Position numbers and translations under genes: made by a program. The notes under the pieces are model-generated. The model made no database searches. It had not been told where the DNA came from and saw only the letters and a program-made list of their open reading frames with translations. A DNA stretch of 29,767 bases, from contig DVML01000027.1 in NCBI GenBank assembly GCA_018714965.1, positions 1 to 29,767 of the forward strand, given 5' to 3'. Positions 8,737 to 16,587 of this stretch are shown here, piece after piece; the first letter of the stretch is position 1; every line of letters begins with the position of its first letter. This DNA is from Fimihabitans intestinipullorum. Lineage in GTDB: Bacteria; Bacillota_I; Bacilli_A; RF39; UBA660.

Positions 8737-9194
8737 TGAGAGTGATTATACAGAGAAGTTTACAATCGAATGTCAAGGTGGATGGTAAAATTGTTGGAGA
8801 AATCGAAAAAGGACTTGTAATTCTCGTTGGATTTACATATGATGATACTATAGAGGATATAAAAAAGATGGTCGATAAAATTATTCATCTTCGTATTTTC
8901 GACGATGACAATGGTGTTATGAATCGTTCTTTATTAGATGTTGGTGGCGAAGTTTTAAGTGTTTCACAATTTACTTTATATGCCGATACAAAAAAGGGGC
9001 GAAGACCTAGTTATATGAAAGCCTTGAGAGGGGAAGAGGCAATTCATCTATACGATCAGTTTAATTTACAGTTAAAGGACCATAATATAAACGTAAGTAC
9101 CGGTATCTTTGGAGCCGATATGAAAGTATCGATTACAAACGATGGACCAATTACGATTGCGTTAGAAAGTGAGGAGTGGCATGTTAAAAAATAA
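8736..9194 (+). CDS. dtd: D-aminoacyl-tRNA deacylase
   Basis: A 152-residue trans-editing enzyme that hydrolyses D-amino acids (and glycine) wrongly attached to tRNA. It is a cytosolic homodimer. MRVIIQRSLQSNVKVDGK at the N-terminus, SVSQFTLYADTKKGRRPSY (SQxxL motif) in the middle, and NDGPITI near the end (the GP cis-motif) match the family closely. An in-frame ATG at 8724 exists, but family alignment favours the ATG at 8736, which overlaps the rel stop as TAATG and implies translational coupling. The pair rel-dtd is conserved across Firmicutes. Confidence 0.95.
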   Translation: MRVIIQRSLQSNVKVDGKIVGEIEKGLVILVGFTYDDTIEDIKKMVDKIIHLRIFDDDNGVMNRSLLDVGGEVLSVSQFTLYADTKKGRRPSYMKALRGEEAIHLYDQFNLQLKDHNINVSTGIFGADMKVSITNDGPITIALESEEWHVKK

Positions 9195-10299
9195 GATTGA
9201 CTATAAGTTAGTGAATATCGCACTCGTTGCAGGTATTATTTATCTCTTATATCATACAGGAAAACTATGGATGGGAGTAACAGACAAAATTATTGCCATT
9301 CTATTGCCATTTTTCTTTTCCTTTATTATCGCCTATGCTTTTTATCCGGCGGTCAAGTATTTAGAGAAAAAAGGTTTTCCAAAATCGATTGCGATCTTCG
9401 CAGTTGTCGCAATTATCGTAAGTCTGTTTGCAATTACGGCGATTCTAATTGCACCGTTATTATTCGATCAATTATCTAGCTTATTTAATAGCATTATTTC
9501 TTTCTTAAAAGAGATGTCCGTCAATTATGATTGGAACGTTGGTCCATTACAAGATTCACTATCTAAAACCTTTAAAGAAATTATCGTGAATTTAGGAAAA
9601 TATGTATCAGATGGAGCTTTGTCAGTGATAGGAGTATCCCTATCTGTGATATCGGCTGTTGTCATTTCGTTCTCTGCATTTATTTACTTTTTGATCGATA
9701 TGGAACGTATTCGCGAAGGAGTTAGAAACTTTTTAAAGAAAACTTCAGCGCGTGCATTTCGCTATGTACAAACTTTAGACCATGAAATGCACAACTATTT
9801 AACGGGATTTGTCAAAATTATCTTTATCTCTTTAATTGAATATACATTAGCGTTTTATATCATCGGGCATCCAAATGCATTACTATTAGGTTTTTTAGCA
9901 GCAGTAGCGACCCTCATTCCTTATTTTGGAGGAATCGTCGTCAACTGTATTGCCGTTATTACTGCGTTTGTATCAGGTCCGGTCTTATTCATCAAGACAA
10001 TTATTGCTTTCCTAGTTTTATCTAGTTTAGATGGATATTTGATCAATCCACTCGTTTATGGTAAAACGAACGAAGTTCATCCGATCGTCGTAATTATGTC
10101 TGTATTCGCAGGTGGGATTTTATTTGGAGTTACGGGAATTATACTTTCATTACCATGTGCGATTTTACTGATCGCGACATATAAATTTTTCCGTGAGGAC
10201 ATCGTTGATAAATACGAGGAGATTAAAGAAGGTAAAGACGAGAAGGAAAAACCAATTCGAAAAAAACAAAAGGATAAAAAAAGTTCTAGTGCGATCTAG
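9181..10299 (+). CDS. AI-2E family transporter (YdgG/PerM-like permease)
   Basis: A 372-residue polytopic membrane protein with about eight TM helices. The family pattern is clear: VTDKIIAILLPFFFSFIIAY near residue 32, then LIPYFGGIVVN near residue 260, then DGYLINPLVYGKTNEVHPIV near 285-304, then GILFGVTGIILSLPCA. The family was named for E. coli TqsA (autoinducer-2 export), but members include Na+/Li+-H+ antiporters, so the substrate is unknown. The C-terminus is a highly charged Lys/Glu tail (about 340-372). An upstream GTG at 9169 is possible, but the ATG at 9181 has GAGGAG at 9171-9176. The first 14 bases lie inside the end of dtd, so translation is probably coupled. Confidence 0.92.
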   Translation: MLKNKIDYKLVNIALVAGIIYLLYHTGKLWMGVTDKIIAILLPFFFSFIIAYAFYPAVKYLEKKGFPKSIAIFAVVAIIVSLFAITAILIAPLLFDQLSSLFNSIISFLKEMSVNYDWNVGPLQDSLSKTFKEIIVNLGKYVSDGALSVIGVSLSVISAVVISFSAFIYFLIDMERIREGVRNFLKKTSARAFRYVQTLDHEMHNYLTGFVKIIFISLIEYTLAFYIIGHPNALLLGFLAAVATLIPYFGGIVVNCIAVITAFVSGPVLFIKTIIAFLVLSSLDGYLINPLVYGKTNEVHPIVVIMSVFAGGILFGVTGIILSLPCAILLIATYKFFREDIVDKYEEIKEGKDEKEKPIRKKQKDKKSSSAI

Positions 10300-10308
10300 A
10301 ACTTTTTT
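10276..10308 (+). terminator. Rho-independent terminator embedding the permease stop codon
   Basis: AGTTCTAG (10282-10289) and CTAGAACT (10296-10303) form a perfect 8-bp stem with a six-base loop, followed by TTTTTT and preceded by a run of A. The permease stop TAG (10297-10299) lies within the right arm. It closes the comN-to-permease operon. Confidence 0.93.
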
Positions 10309-10329
10309 ATGTGAAACGCGTTTGTTGTA

Positions 10330-10359
10330 TTGACTTTTTACTTTCGCAACAGGTATAAT
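10330..10359 (+). promoter_or_regulatory. SigA-type promoter of the surface-protein cluster
   Basis: TTGACT (10330-10335) and TATAAT (10354-10359) with an 18-base spacer. The start would lie near 10366, leaving a short leader with GGGTGAGGGG before the ATG at 10387. This promoter excludes translation starts upstream of 10387. Confidence 0.85.
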
Positions 10360-10386
10360 AAATTTGAGAATCGGGTGAGGGGTACA

Positions 10387-11118
10387 ATGAAAAAGTGGAA
10401 AATTTATTTTATTATAAGTTTTTTATGTATGTTTATCTTACCATGTGGAGTAAAAGCTACTGATTGTGATTATCAACAATTAGCAAAGCTGAAAAAATAT
10501 GCCAACAATATTCATTATGATTATGATTATGTGGAACAAAATGGTACTGTAAAATTTCGAATACGATTTACAAATATTTCGAAATATGTAATATTGCAGG
10601 ATTTAACAACAGGACAAACATACACAAATGTAAATGAAGTATCTATTGGTGGATTGGATGCAGGGAAAACATATTCATTTATCGTAAGAGTTTCGTCAAC
10701 ACCTGTGAGCACATATACATATAAGGAATATATAGACGGAACTTGGATTGAGAGAGAATATTCTTCTGTATTTGCCGATCGCTGTGAAAACACTGAGTTG
10801 AAAAAAATCTATGTAACATTACCAAGCTATAATCCATATTATAATTTACCGGTATGTGATGGATTAGAGGATTATGATATGTGCTTTAAATGGCAAAAAC
10901 ATGAGTTATCAAAAGAAGAATTTGAAAGCCAGGTAATGGAATATAAGAAAAAGCAAGTTGTTGAGAAACAGGAAAAGGAAAAGCCAGAGCCGACATTATT
11001 AGAGCAAGTTATTTTGTTATATACTCAGTATTATTACATTCCGTTAGCTTTAATTATAATTGTTTGTGGTATATTAATATATAGAGAAAAAAGAAATGAA
11101 AAAATGAGTGGGTGGTAA
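10387..11118 (+). CDS. Exported, C-terminally membrane-anchored protein of unknown function
   Basis: A 243-residue protein with an N-terminal Sec signal (basic MKKWK, hydrophobic core to about residue 19, likely cleavage after VKA at 24) and a C-terminal TM helix (about 217-235) followed by a basic REKRNEK tail, so the body faces outside. The ectodomain has a segment at about 50-125 with a fibronectin-type-III feel (GGLDAGKTYSFIVRVSS), then a Cys pair around VCDGLEDYDMCFKW and a Lys/Glu-rich linker. I cannot assign a family. The in-frame upstream start at 10330 overlaps the promoter and is rejected. It is followed by a large secreted protein after one base, so the two are co-translated. Confidence 0.85.
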   Translation: MKKWKIYFIISFLCMFILPCGVKATDCDYQQLAKLKKYANNIHYDYDYVEQNGTVKFRIRFTNISKYVILQDLTTGQTYTNVNEVSIGGLDAGKTYSFIVRVSSTPVSTYTYKEYIDGTWIEREYSSVFADRCENTELKKIYVTLPSYNPYYNLPVCDGLEDYDMCFKWQKHELSKEEFESQVMEYKKKQVVEKQEKEKPEPTLLEQVILLYTQYYYIPLALIIIVCGILIYREKRNEKMSGW

Positions 11119-11119
11119 A

Positions 11120-13294
11120 ATGAAAAAAATTATGACATATATAGCGGTTGTGGTATCTATTATTGGATTAGGTTATTATGTTACGGTTGAAAGCACGTCG
11201 AACGTAAAGGCGGCTCCGGTTCCGGAAGATGGATTATGCGAAACACCAAAAGAATTTACGGGAGAAACTATAACATATAGGCCGAATCGATACTGCAAAA
11301 CAACTTGTAAGCCAAAAGGGACAACTAGTTTCCCGAACACGGTACAAACGGTAAATGTTGATCAAACTGTTAATGCAGGAGGTCAATTCCAATGGGAAGA
11401 AGTTCGAATTAAGACAGAATTAGACTGTGAAACTGAAATTAATTATGATCAATGGTATCGTGATTATAACAATGCAGTTAAGAAACTGAAACAGGCATTA
11501 AAAATGGTCTTCAGAGAAGCACATCAATATCAATCGGATGATGATACTAGAACTGCATGTGAAATACGAAAGTATAGTGGTGCATGTAAAACGGTTAATA
11601 AGAGCAAATATGATGAAGAGGTTAAGCATTACCGAAAATATATTGCACAATTAAACAATATAGAATCGTTTTCAGAGGAACTTAGTGGTATTAAGCAAGT
11701 TGAGGCTATTGCAGAAGCTGCAGAAATACGATATAGAAATTGGACAGAGCTAGGTGAACTAGTTGTAATAGATGAAATGCCACTGAGTCAATGTGATAAA
11801 GATCCTACAGATCCTCGTGAGGTACGTTGTATACAATGTGGATATTGGTACGACGAGGAGGATGGAATGTGTAAAAAGCGCGATTATAAACGGGTAGAAA
11901 AATACTGTGTGCAAAGCTATTCTAAAGAAGAAGGGACGATTCATACATATCAAAACTGGCGGTGTGGTGATACGGCAGATACATGTCATCCTACGGGACC
12001 TCGGCAAAAATATTGTAGTATTTCAAAACCGTATTGGGATGATGAAGAATTTGATAAGTATTGGGTGATGGTATTACGAGAAGCATATACTACTTTAACT
12101 TCATTAAGAAACAATGGATTATTAGGACAATTACAAACTTGTAATGATAACGGGTTTGAAAAAATTTATAAACAAGTGGAGGATCCTAGAACTATAGTTC
12201 ATTATGATGAACCGATGGGAAAATATACGGACGCAAAAAATTTACGCTTAATAACTAAAAAGGTATCCGGGCCAACATATACTGAAGATCCAAACGGAAC
12301 GATTTATGTCAGCAATGGTACACAAAACTTACCTAAAATTACTTCAGATATAGACAGTGTATTGAAGTCGTATGCATCTTTTACTCCGGAAGAAATTGCT
12401 CTTATGTGGTCTTCTAATCGTGTTTATACTGAGTCAATTACAAGCGATTATGCAAAATGGGCAAAATATAAGGTAAAAGGAAAAATTACGACAGAATATA
12501 AATACGAGATGCCAGAAGGATTTTATCGATATACTGAAAAACCAAATGGAAATGTACAACACGCAAGTCAATTGAAACAGTCTGTGTTAGAATCTGGAAA
12601 TTATATTGATATTGGATTCTCTAATTACCCAGTACATTATACAACTCCAACAGGGGTGTATCCGATTAGTTTAACTTACAATATGCCACTTGTCTTTGAT
12701 GGGGATCGTTTGTACACATGTATCTATAGAGTAAAGAACAAAATTGCTTGTCCGGAAGGAGAATGCCCTGATCCGAATGACGAAACACCTCCTGGATATT
12801 ATGATGATCCGCCAGAACCGGAAGATCCTAATGATCCAAAGGATCCGTTTTCAGGACTAAATGTAGTGTATCGTCCAATTTCACTATCAGAACCATTCCA
12901 TTATCGCAATGGAAAAGTAAGGCCTGCTGGATCAAATTGGACAACGGAAGATGTAACAACATATATACATAACAATCGTAATCAGAATAACGACAAAGTT
13001 TATGATACATCTCCTATATATGAATTTACATTAGATGCAATGGATATTTCTGAAATAAGAAAATATAATTCTAGCCATGAATTTTCCGATTTCGAATTAG
13101 TTTGTAAGGGTACAGATAGTAGTGGAAAATCTATCGGTACAAGATGTTATAGTGATTTCTTAAAAAATTACTATAACAGACTAGATGCGAAAGGATCATG
13201 TGTTAACACAAGAGTGTCTAATTTCTATCGTTGTGCGAACAAACCTGCAGATCAAGATAAAGAGGCTATAAATAAAGCGCAGGGCAAAAGTTGA
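11120..13294 (+). CDS. Large Cys-rich secreted protein of unknown function
   Basis: A 724-residue protein with a signal-like N-terminus (MKKIMTYIAVVVSIIGLGYY, cleavage possibly after VKA at about residue 31) and no second TM helix, so it is secreted or held by partners. Cysteines are frequent and often paired (CKTTCKPK, CIQCGYWYDEEDGMC, CPEGECPDP), suggesting disulfides or metal sites. Two Tyr/Trp-rich helical stretches (NYDQWYRDYNNAVKKLKQAL near 110 and EEFDKYWVMVLREAYTTL near 310) look alike. A Pro/Glu/Asp hinge (about 551-573) precedes a C-terminal domain with VVYRPISLSEPF, AGSNWT and YEFTLDAMDISEIRKYN. No enzymatic motif seen. The ATG at 11120 has GGGTGG upstream; the upstream GTG is less likely. 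The stop TGA overlaps the next promoter. Confidence 0.85.
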   Translation: MKKIMTYIAVVVSIIGLGYYVTVESTSNVKAAPVPEDGLCETPKEFTGETITYRPNRYCKTTCKPKGTTSFPNTVQTVNVDQTVNAGGQFQWEEVRIKTELDCETEINYDQWYRDYNNAVKKLKQALKMVFREAHQYQSDDDTRTACEIRKYSGACKTVNKSKYDEEVKHYRKYIAQLNNIESFSEELSGIKQVEAIAEAAEIRYRNWTELGELVVIDEMPLSQCDKDPTDPREVRCIQCGYWYDEEDGMCKKRDYKRVEKYCVQSYSKEEGTIHTYQNWRCGDTADTCHPTGPRQKYCSISKPYWDDEEFDKYWVMVLREAYTTLTSLRNNGLLGQLQTCNDNGFEKIYKQVEDPRTIVHYDEPMGKYTDAKNLRLITKKVSGPTYTEDPNGTIYVSNGTQNLPKITSDIDSVLKSYASFTPEEIALMWSSNRVYTESITSDYAKWAKYKVKGKITTEYKYEMPEGFYRYTEKPNGNVQHASQLKQSVLESGNYIDIGFSNYPVHYTTPTGVYPISLTYNMPLVFDGDRLYTCIYRVKNKIACPEGECPDPNDETPPGYYDDPPEPEDPNDPKDPFSGLNVVYRPISLSEPFHYRNGKVRPAGSNWTTEDVTTYIHNNRNQNNDKVYDTSPIYEFTLDAMDISEIRKYNSSHEFSDFELVCKGTDSSGKSIGTRCYSDFLKNYYNRLDAKGSCVNTRVSNFYRCANKPADQDKEAINKAQGKS

Positions 13295-13318
13295 CAATCA
13301 TTAAAAAATGTGTATAAT
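13291..13318 (+). promoter_or_regulatory. Strong SigA-type promoter for the lipoprotein/glycine-rich operon
   Basis: Consensus TTGACA (13291-13296) and consensus TATAAT (13313-13318), 16 bases apart. The -35 box shares bases with the TGA stop of the preceding gene (13292-13294). No terminator is visible, so read-through from the first promoter would add to it. Confidence 0.9.
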
Positions 13319-13344
13319 AGGTCACATAAAGGGAGGAAATTAAA

Positions 13345-13941
13345 ATGATTTCAAATGAAAGAAAAAAAGCAATGTATAAAAAAGCATTGGCTGCATTGCT
13401 TGCGACTACAACAACGTTAGGACTTGCAGGATGTGGAGGTAATGAAGAGACTCCAAAAGAAGATAAGGTGGAAGAACCTACAAAAGAAAAGAACCAGGAA
13501 ACTTTGTCGACGGCTTACTTACCTACAGAAGTGATGTCTTCGGAAGAGACAAAAGAAATGACTTCTGGTATGTTTATTAGTGTAGAAGATTTAAAAGCTA
13601 TGCCTGATGAGCGTACTTTAGATGATGGAAATTTAGCTGTTACGTATTGTTATCAATATACGATAACTTCAAAAGATGGAGAGGAAGAAAATTTCCAACC
13701 CCAAACGGCTATGCCTCAAGATTTAGGGTCTGATGGAACAATGATCGACGAGCGCTCTGATGCTAGTTATTATATGGAATTTACAGGAATCGAAATAGTA
13801 GAAATTTCATTTTTCGACCAAAACGAAAAGGGAGAATTTGAAAAGTATGTTGAGATCGATGGTGTAAATAAGTGTGCAGGGCCTGTTGTTTCAGAAGAAC
13901 TAATTAAATCATTAGGTGGAAATCAAAAAACGTTAAAATAA
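13345..13941 (+). CDS. Lipoprotein sharing a domain with the protein at 16588-17151
   Basis: A 198-residue exported lipoprotein. A basic N-region (NERKK..YKK), hydrophobic core and lipobox LAGC (27-30) put the lipidated Cys at residue 30, followed by an acidic Glu/Lys linker (31-55). The mature domain begins around STAYLP (55-60). It has no known family that I recognise, but from residue 58 to 94 it aligns without gaps to the protein at 16588 (MSSEET against MSKEET, then ISVEDLKAMPDERTLDD against IKVENLKKMPNEKVLDE). Similarity continues more weakly to the end. The ATG at 13345 is chosen for its GGGAGG site; an internal ATG at 13372 would trim nine residues and leave the signal intact. It is 21 bases upstream of the glycine-rich gene in an operon. 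Confidence 0.9.
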   Translation: MISNERKKAMYKKALAALLATTTTLGLAGCGGNEETPKEDKVEEPTKEKNQETLSTAYLPTEVMSSEETKEMTSGMFISVEDLKAMPDERTLDDGNLAVTYCYQYTITSKDGEEENFQPQTAMPQDLGSDGTMIDERSDASYYMEFTGIEIVEISFFDQNEKGEFEKYVEIDGVNKCAGPVVSEELIKSLGGNQKTLK

Positions 13942-13962
13942 TGAATGAGAAAGGAGCATATT

Positions 13963-15303
13963 ATGAATAAAGTAAGAAAATATGCTTCTTTTTTATATTC
14001 TTTTTCCAAAAACTATAAAAAAGAATGTATTGCAATTATTTGTACTGTATTAGCAGTTATTAGCAGTTTTACAATATGGAATCAAGTTCAAATGAAGCAT
14101 ATTGTAGATAACATTAGAGAAATTATGGATAAAAAGGATATAAAAGAGGGGTTATTTTATATTAAAGGAAGTAGAATATATCTTGTAGATAATGAGAACA
14201 AAAAATTTGTAGATACACTGCCGTTATCAGGATGGGTAAATGGATACCTTCATGTAACGGAGAAAAAAGAAATGATTCGCATGTGGAACCATGGGATCAT
14301 TACGTTTAAAAATTATAATGAAAAAAATAATAAAATTAGTTTATTGTTTTCTCATCCGAATGTGACATATAATACAATAGGCACTGAACAAGTTTATGTT
14401 GTTCCAGAAACTGGTACTTACAAAATAGAATTGTGGGGGGCCCGCGGTGGGGAATCTACAGCCTTTTTGGATACCTCCGTTACTCATGGCAAAGGAGCAT
14501 ATACGAGTGGGGAGATACGTCTAAAAAAAGGAACTAAATTGTACTTACAAGTTGGATCACGTGGTGAGAATGGAGAAAAAATTAAAGATTATTTAAGATT
14601 TACTGCTTTTGGATATCCATCAAAAGGTGGGAAAGGTGGATACAATGGTGGTGGTGATGCCATGGATGATTCTGAGATGAATGCCGGAGGCGGTGGCGGT
14701 GGTGCTACTGATGTGCGGTTAGTTTCTGGAAAATGGGATGATTTTGATTCATTAAAAAGCAGAATTATGGTTGCTGCTGGAGGCGGTGGCATGAGTCGTC
14801 TGTATGGATATACTGGTAGTTCTTATGCGGGAACTGGAGCGAGTGGTTCGGGTGGAACGATTACTGGTAAGAATGGAAAGGTAGAATTAATTCACTTAAA
14901 ACCTTATGGATTCGGATCGACTCAGACAGAAGGATATAAATTCGGAATTGGTGATAATGGTATATGGTGTTTAACTACTTTAAATGGACTTGGTGGCGGA
15001 GCCGGAGGTTATATGGGATCATATAGCGGAGCTTGTAATGATACTGCTTGGTATCCGCCTACTGGTGCTGGAGGAGCATCTTCTTATGTTTCTGGTTGTG
15101 ATGGCTGCAAAGCAATTAAAGAAAATGCGACTGAAAACCATTTGACATTTAGAAAAGATGGGATACATTATTCAGGCATGAAATTTTCTGATATCGTCAT
15201 GATCGATGGAGATAGTAAGATGCCAGATCCGAAAAACAGTAAGAAAAAAATAACAGGAAATGATGATAACGGATACGCGCGAATTACAAAGGTAGGTTGG
15301 TAG
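13963..15303 (+). CDS. Membrane-anchored glycine-rich (PF12810/ALK-ligand-type) surface protein
   Basis: A 446-residue protein with one TM helix near the N-terminus (about 21-41, after a basic start) and an outside C-terminal part. From about residue 145 it follows the Gly_rich domain pattern also found in the ALK/LTK receptor glycine-rich region: TGTYKIELWGARGG, KGAYTSGEIRLKKGTKLYLQVGSRGENG, NAGGGGGGATDVRL, MVAAGGGG, LGGGAGGYMG, TGAGGASSYV and a closing NGYARITK. Such domains fold as tightly packed polyglycine-II helices with a beta-jellyroll, and in bacteria occur on surface proteins, where ligands are unknown. Cys pairs (CNDTAW, SGCDGCK) may form disulfides. The ATG at 13963 has AAAGGAG; an in-frame ATG at 13945 has no ribosome-binding site. 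It is followed after one base by the next gene. Confidence 0.88.
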   Translation: MNKVRKYASFLYSFSKNYKKECIAIICTVLAVISSFTIWNQVQMKHIVDNIREIMDKKDIKEGLFYIKGSRIYLVDNENKKFVDTLPLSGWVNGYLHVTEKKEMIRMWNHGIITFKNYNEKNNKISLLFSHPNVTYNTIGTEQVYVVPETGTYKIELWGARGGESTAFLDTSVTHGKGAYTSGEIRLKKGTKLYLQVGSRGENGEKIKDYLRFTAFGYPSKGGKGGYNGGGDAMDDSEMNAGGGGGGATDVRLVSGKWDDFDSLKSRIMVAAGGGGMSRLYGYTGSSYAGTGASGSGGTITGKNGKVELIHLKPYGFGSTQTEGYKFGIGDNGIWCLTTLNGLGGGAGGYMGSYSGACNDTAWYPPTGAGGASSYVSGCDGCKAIKENATENHLTFRKDGIHYSGMKFSDIVMIDGDSKMPDPKNSKKKITGNDDNGYARITKVGW

Positions 15304-15304
15304 T

Positions 15305-16426
15305 ATGAGAAGACAAATGGTATATATATTATTAGCTTTTTTAGTAACGTGTGTAGTGATATCCGCATTGATGGTTCATATTCCATTTATTTTGGAAGAA
15401 GACTCTTATCAAAAATTCAAAGAAACGACAGAGAAATTGTTGGCAAAAAAAGTCGATAAAATTACGAAATATTCTTATGAACAAGGAGACTTGTATCAAA
15501 CACCTGGAGGCAAAATCTTTGGAGCATGGAATTATGGTGATTATTGTATTGAACAAGAGTATCCAAATAAAAAGCCAGTTATTCGAGAAGAATGTTCTCG
15601 AATTGCCTATGATACAGCTGCCTCGTATATTGAAAAAAACAGTACTAAGAAGGAACTTATAAATGACACAGAAGTTACTGGTAAAGATGCAGCAAAGCCA
15701 TTTAGTAGTAAAAAATATTTTGTAGGAGAAAACCCGGATAATTATTTATATTATTCAGGTAGCTGTTATCGAGTTGTAAATATTGCTGAAAACGATACTG
15801 TGAAAGTAGTATATGAAGGATTAGCAACTTCTGATGGAAAGTGTACAGATGTTGCAGATGACAACTCAGGATTTATTGCATTATTATCATGGGATGAGGA
15901 TAAGCAAAGATCTGGTAACTTTGAAAATGCTTCTAATCTGAAAGATCGCTTGAATCGTTTTTACGAAGAGGAAGAGATTAATACAGTAGCTATGAAGCAA
16001 TCACTAGATACAAGCGTTGTAGAAATGGCTGATTGGTATATTGGAAAAGTTAATGAAAGTAACACTACATTACTTCAAGACATTCAGAATGAGCGTAGTG
16101 AAGTATCGACGAAACCTTTCCCGTTTGGACTTTTAAATAATAGTGACTATTTAAAAATATCATGTCAAGCATCTAGTGGAAAATCGACAGCGGATTGTTC
16201 TAAAAATAACTATTTATATAAATCGAAGTATCAATGGTGGACGATTAACTATGGTGAAGAAAAAGATGCATGGTTTGTTACACCTCAAGGGAACTTACTG
16301 TCAGATACAATTGGTTATTCAAATGAGTATCGATTCAGTGGTGCTAGAATGACATTTTATTTAAAAGCAGATACGTTACTAACTGGAAACGGAACAGAAT
16401 CTAGTCCATATCGCATTATTAAATAA
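15305..16426 (+). CDS. Membrane-anchored extracellular protein of the DUF6273-like kind
   Basis: A 373-residue protein with a single N-terminal TM helix (about 6-28) and an extracellular body. From about residue 145 it follows a pattern seen in many exported proteins of uncultured gut Firmicutes: DNYLYYSGSCYRVVNI, FGLLNNSDY, KYQWWTIN..., AWFVTPQGNL, and near the end FSGARMTFYLKADTLLTGNG then TESSPYRI. I regard this as a DUF6273-type or related fold; the family name is tentative and the role unknown. It begins one base after the glycine-rich gene, with GGTAGG inside that gene as ribosome-binding site, so the two are likely co-translated and might form a complex. A terminator follows directly. 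Confidence 0.85.
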   Translation: MRRQMVYILLAFLVTCVVISALMVHIPFILEEDSYQKFKETTEKLLAKKVDKITKYSYEQGDLYQTPGGKIFGAWNYGDYCIEQEYPNKKPVIREECSRIAYDTAASYIEKNSTKKELINDTEVTGKDAAKPFSSKKYFVGENPDNYLYYSGSCYRVVNIAENDTVKVVYEGLATSDGKCTDVADDNSGFIALLSWDEDKQRSGNFENASNLKDRLNRFYEEEEINTVAMKQSLDTSVVEMADWYIGKVNESNTTLLQDIQNERSEVSTKPFPFGLLNNSDYLKISCQASSGKSTADCSKNNYLYKSKYQWWTINYGEEKDAWFVTPQGNLLSDTIGYSNEYRFSGARMTFYLKADTLLTGNGTESSPYRIIK

Positions 16427-16429
16427 AGT

Positions 16430-16459
16430 AAAACCAATACCTTGAAGTATTGGTTTTTT
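16430..16459 (+). terminator. Rho-independent terminator of the surface-protein operon
   Basis: ACCAATAC (16433-16440) pairs with GTATTGGT (16447-16454) around a CTTGAA loop, followed by TTTTTT. It ends the operon that starts at 13291 or 10330. Confidence 0.93.
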
Positions 16460-16529
16460 GCTTGTTGTTTATAAATATTTTGATAATCATTCTATATTAG
16501 AAGGTTGACGCATGAGAATGTTTTTTTAT

Positions 16530-16558
16530 TTGACAAGCTTTCAGAATTGAGATACTAT
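16530..16558 (+). promoter_or_regulatory. SigA-type promoter of the 187-residue gene
   Basis: TTGACA (16530-16535) and TACTAT (16553-16558) with an ideal 17-base spacer, upstream of a GAGGGGA ribosome-binding site. The gene is thus its own transcription unit after the terminator. Confidence 0.85.
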
Positions 16559-16587
16559 GATATTAGATAAAAGATTGAGGGGATTTT

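Noticed and set aside
14589..14792. Antisense Pro-rich open frame opposite the glycine-rich gene
   Set aside because: It is the complement of GGN glycine codons, without promoter or ribosome-binding site.
14625..15090. Glycine-codon runs as a DNA tandem repeat or CRISPR-like array
   Set aside because: The GGN clusters vary in spacing and sequence and are explained by the glycine-rich protein domain.
16481..16495. Fur-box-like sequence TGATAATCATTCTAT upstream of the 187-residue gene
   Set aside because: Only the left half matches a Fur half-site; the right half differs at several bases in very AT-rich DNA, and it lies some distance above the promoter.
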